From NCBI GenBank assembly GCA_033961575.1, contig CM066737.1, positions 99,104,709 through 99,168,708 of the forward strand: 64,000 nucleotides of DNA, given 5' to 3'. Source of the DNA: Aselliscus stoliczkanus (Eukaryota > Chordata > Mammalia > Chiroptera > Hipposideridae). Below are positions 60,561-64,000 of the stretch, piece by piece. Position 1 is the first letter of the stretch. Each line of letters starts with the position of its first letter. Below the pieces are notes generated by a model. It was given only the letters and a program-made list of their open reading frames with translations, was not told where the DNA came from and made no database searches. The translations under genes and the position numbers were made by a program.

Positions 60561-61641
60561 CATCTTGGCAGAAAGTTCGCTTGGTCTAGAATGAACCCCA
60601 TGGTAACATAGACACGGTGGTATTGAGTGTGGTCACTGTGCTGTCGAGTGTGGGATAAAGCGCAGAAAGTGTGCTGTCCATCTTGGATCTCTGCATGGGT
60701 GTGCTTAGGAGAAATGGCAAGACACTTGGCTAAAATGGTCTCCCCGCCTACAACAAGGCAAAGCAGGCCCAGATCCCCAGGCTCTCGTGGAGCAAGGCTG
60801 CTTTTGCTTTCCCCAGCATGGGCAAGTGATGAGGTCCTCGCACAGATCGCTGTCTTGGGGACCTGACAGGCTGCGGAAAGAGGGTGGACTTGACTTGGTG
60901 GTCATTATTGAGCTGGTACAGAGTGAAAGCATGGTATGATACTGATGGAATGGTGGGAGCAGAGGGCCATAGTAGCTGGCTCAGGATCTCCCAGGTTCCG
61001 TGTTGGGCCCAGGGGGAATTTAGTATGCTGGGTGGGGTCTGTGAGGTCAAGTCTGGTCATTTCCCCCCAGGGCTGCTGTTGTGCCTACCTAGAGCTTGTT
61101 CACAGAAGCCACTTGCTGATTGTGATCAACAAGTTCAGGTTGGCTGACAGGACAGATGCCCTAACTCTGGGGACCACATTAATGGGCAGTTTCAGTGAAT
61201 TCAGGGGCTCGTCCTGCCTCCTGTGTCCTAGGTTTGATGATACAAGAGAGCTGGCACTGGCCGTAGAGGCACTTACTGAGCAGGGCCAGTTAGCCTGCAC
61301 TTGCTTGCAGGGCCTGCAGGACAAGTCCCTGCCAGGCCCAAGTTGTCCCCCTCCTGAGCAGTTGATCTTTCTTCGCCTTTGTCGCTGAGTCACTAAGAGT
61401 TAACTGTTGGTTTAGCAAGTCAACCAGTGGGGAACCCCAGTTGATAGGTTAGATATATTGGATTAACTTTCTTCTTGGCTCCATTTTTCTGTCCCTACTC
61501 TTGTTTTTTTTTTTTTCTTTCTTGCCCTCTTTTCATATTTATTTCTGCTATCTTTTATGTAAGCAGAAGGAGGGAGAGAAGGAGGGCATAAATGAATACC
61601 TGAAATTCAGAAATACAGAGCAGGAAAGGCCCCTGCAGCTT

Positions 61642-61754
61642 TTCTTTTTTTTTGAGGGCAGTGTCACTGGCCCTCATATATGGGACCCAAACCAGGGCCG
61701 CTGGCTTCCCAAGCCAGCTCTTAGCCATCATGCCACTCGCCACTCGGCCGGCCC
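61642..61754 (-). repeat. Short tRNA-derived SINE
   Basis: Exact 16-bp duplication AAGGCCCCTGCAGCTT at 61626-61641 and 61755-61770. The CGCCACT near the head is duplicated. Confidence 0.96.
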
Positions 61755-62663
61755 AAGGCCCCTGCAGCTTGAGTCTTTCACCAGGCACTTAAAGCCCTTT
61801 ATTAAGCAGGGCTCTGTGCCCCTGTTTCAGAACAACACTTTAATATGTGCCCTTCACTTGAAATAATCATCTGAATTGTCAACTGGGCAAAACAATATTC
61901 TCCTGCTGTGCTTCTATGTTACCCCCCCTTCCCCCAGATTCCTGCGTGTTCTCTTCCTAGGCATGCATTTTCGGCATCCCACAGTACTTGTGCATGGGGT
62001 AGTAGTGTTGCCTTTTAGGAGATTTTCCTCCTCTCTACCTTATTAACTGTGTGTGTTCAGTTCTCTTGAGCACCAGTCAAGGGTGACAATTGGTGGTGAA
62101 ATATTGTGACAGCCTTTAGTGGAAGCTTTCTTCACACTTGGGTAATTTTTCCCAGTGGAGATAAGTGTTATGAACAAAATTTAACAGTGATCATTTTCAT
62201 TAGCTAGGTAACCAATATTATGTAAGCAGCTTTAATTACATCTTCAGACTAAAAGCCCTCTTTTAAAAATTAGTTTTCTAATTGCAGTTTACTTACTGCA
62301 AAACATGTTCCTGCTCTCCTGTTTTACCCTCCTCACCCACCCAAATTTCCACTTCACTTGATTTTGTTTTCATCAGTCACAAATTACTTCTAAAGAATAA
62401 TTGCTTCTTATTAATGGCCCATTAATTTCTGCATACCCCTAATCTTCTGGGATGAGAGTAACTCTTTTGATAGCAGAACAGCCAAGAGAGCGAAATGGAC
62501 TGCTTCACTCTACCCTGTCCAGCTTTCATTTCTCTTATCTTTTACTTTTCTCATTTTTGACTGAGGGACCCAATAAGACTCAATGCCTTTCTCTTAAGGA
62601 GTGTTGAATGTCCTTTCTGGTACATGATTTCATCTTTATTAGTTAAAAATTAAAGGATTCTTG

Positions 62664-63080
62664 GGCCGGCCGAGTGGCGCATTGGTTAAGAGTTGGCTTG
62701 GGACGCCAGCTCTGAGCAGGAGGGCCCCGGTTCGGATCCCACATGAGGGCCAGTGACGCTGCGCCCTCTACAGCTAAGATGGTGAACAACAGCTCGATTG
62801 GAAGCTGAACTGCCGTGAGTCGCTGGCAATGGCGTAGGCTACAGTGGGGCTGGCTGGCAGGTGGTGTGGGCTTTCATGAGCTGCCATGAGCCGCTGTCCA
62901 ATGACTGGCGAGCGACTGCCTCAGCTGGAAGAGCGCAATGATCACAATACCGACAGAGACCAGTGAAGCGACGTCCTCCACAACTAGACTGAAGAACAAA
63001 AGTACAGCAACTTGTCTGCTCCCCTTCCCCGGTTCCCCAATGCTGTTCCCCTCCCCCAATTCCCCAATAAAACCTTGAAA
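62664..63080 (+). repeat. Long T+ SINE
   Basis: Exact 19-bp duplication AAAAATTAAAGGATTCTTG at 62645-62663 and 63081-63099. Head GGCCGGCCGAGTGGCGCATT, 3' end CCCCAATAAAACCTTG. Confidence 0.96.
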
Positions 63081-63179
63081 AAAAATTAAAGGATTCTTGC
63101 CACTTTGGCATCTAAAGATGATTTCAGAGTGAGTGCCTCTTAAAATCATGCCAATTTAAGGAGATACCACACATGAGGT

Positions 63180-63278
63180 GCAGCGTTGTCCAATAGAACT
63201 TTCTGTGAGGATGGAAATGTTCTGTGTCTGTTCCACATGGTAGCCACCAGCCTCATGTGGTTATTGAGCATGGAGGAA
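63180..63278. mobile_element. hAT-Charlie terminal fragment
   Basis: GCGTTGTCCAATAGAACTTT, then ACATGGTAGCCACCAGCCTC and ATGTGGTTATTGAGCATGGA. Same family as 60225. Confidence 0.7.
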
Positions 63279-63282
63279 TGAA

Positions 63283-63340
63283 TTTTTTTTTTAAAGATTT
63301 TATTGGGGAATTGGGGGAGGGGACCAGCCAAGTTGTTCCT
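63283..63340 (-). repeat. 5'-truncated long SINE (3' end only)
   Basis: Only the terminal segment TAAAGATTTTATTGGGGAAT to GGAGGGGACCAGCCAAG remains, abutting the T-run of the L1 that follows. Confidence 0.8.
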
Positions 63341-64000
63341 TTTTTTTTCCTTTTTTTTTTTAATAATTAGTTTCAGGTGTACAGCACAGAGCAATAGTTA
63401 TACTTTTTACCCCTCAAAGTGACAACCCCCCTCCCCCAATTCACCACCCCACTCCTCCCCCCATATCATATATATCTATTACACTTCCTCTAACTCCCTT
63501 CCACAGTATAATCCACATCCTTTGACTATATATTCACTTACAGTTGGTATACAATATTATACAACCTCAACTTCAGGTGTACAGTGCAGTGATCAAGCCT
63601 CTACTCCATCCATGAAATGGTCTCCCTACAAGACATGTGATCATCTGGCACCCCACAAAATATTTACAACATTATTAATTATATTCCCTGAACTGTCTTT
63701 CATATCCCTGTGGCAATATTGTAGTTGCCTATTTTTGCTGTCTAATCCCTTACCCTTCTCCCTCATCCCCTCCCCCCTCCTAACTAGCAACGCTGTTTTT
63801 CCTCTATATCTATGAGACTGTTTCTGTTTACTTTGCTCATTCATTCAGTTTTTTAGATTCCACATATAAGTGAGATCATATGGTATTTGTCTTTCTCCAA
63901 CTGACTTATTTTACTTAGCATAATAGTCTCTAGGTCCATCCATATCGTTGCAAATGGTACTATTTCATTCCTCTTTATAGCAGAGTAATATTCCATTGTA
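63341..64000 (-). mobile_element. L1 3' end, truncated by the window edge
   Basis: Poly(T), then TAATTAGTTTCAGGTGTACA, continuing to TTCCACATATAAGTGAGATC, TTAGCATAATAGTCTCTAGG and GTAATATTCCATTGTA. It is the reverse complement of an L1 3' region and runs off the window. Relatively intact and possibly L1MA-type. No ORF2 frame survives in the part seen. Confidence 0.85.

Overview
This is mammalian nuclear DNA. Split genes with GT-AG introns, CpG-island promoters and long AT-rich 3' UTRs sit in a background dense with tRNA-derived SINEs, L1/L2, MIR, MaLR LTRs and DNA transposons. Three genes read left to right on the + strand: the last six coding exons of RPS6KA3 (p90 RSK2), all seven coding exons of EIF1AX (eIF1A), and the first coding exon of MAP7D2. 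Human Xp22.12 has the same order and relative orientation, so the window is an X-linked block. The abundant SINEs resemble bat VES-type elements: a tRNA-like head, and in the long form a T-rich/AATAAA 3' end. With the mariner and hAT copies they suggest a bat, most likely a rhinolophoid (Yinpterochiroptera). This species call is an inference from remembered repeat character.

Layout. Positions 1-12782 hold the RPS6KA3 C-terminal kinase exons and introns, followed by a roughly 5.3 kb 3' UTR ending near 18.1 kb. 18.1-23.5 kb is intergenic and filled with MaLR LTRs, L1/L2 and SINEs. A CpG-island promoter at about 23.6-24.2 kb starts EIF1AX, whose CDS runs from 24029 to 39855 and whose 3' UTR extends to at least 42.4 kb. 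43.5-51.5 kb is intergenic and holds a 1.1 kb solo LTR and a dead mariner. A minisatellite and CpG island at 51.7-52.9 kb lead into MAP7D2 exon 1. The rest, to 64 kb, is MAP7D2 intron 1.

The three genes are functionally unrelated: an ERK-activated kinase, a translation initiation factor and a microtubule-associated protein. They are neighbours by ancestral synteny, not an operon. I found no unknown multi-gene system, CRISPR array or foreign gene cluster. The notable material is in the mobile DNA. Two SINE copies appear to carry 3'-transduced flanking DNA inside their target-site duplications. A 36-nt U2 snRNA 5' fragment sits inverted behind a T-run in the RPS6KA3 3' UTR. A mariner and a 77-bp MITE share ends. 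A 201-bp palindromic MITE, a solo LTR with an exact 6-bp duplication, and a 49-bp tandem repeat at the MAP7D2 promoter complete the list.
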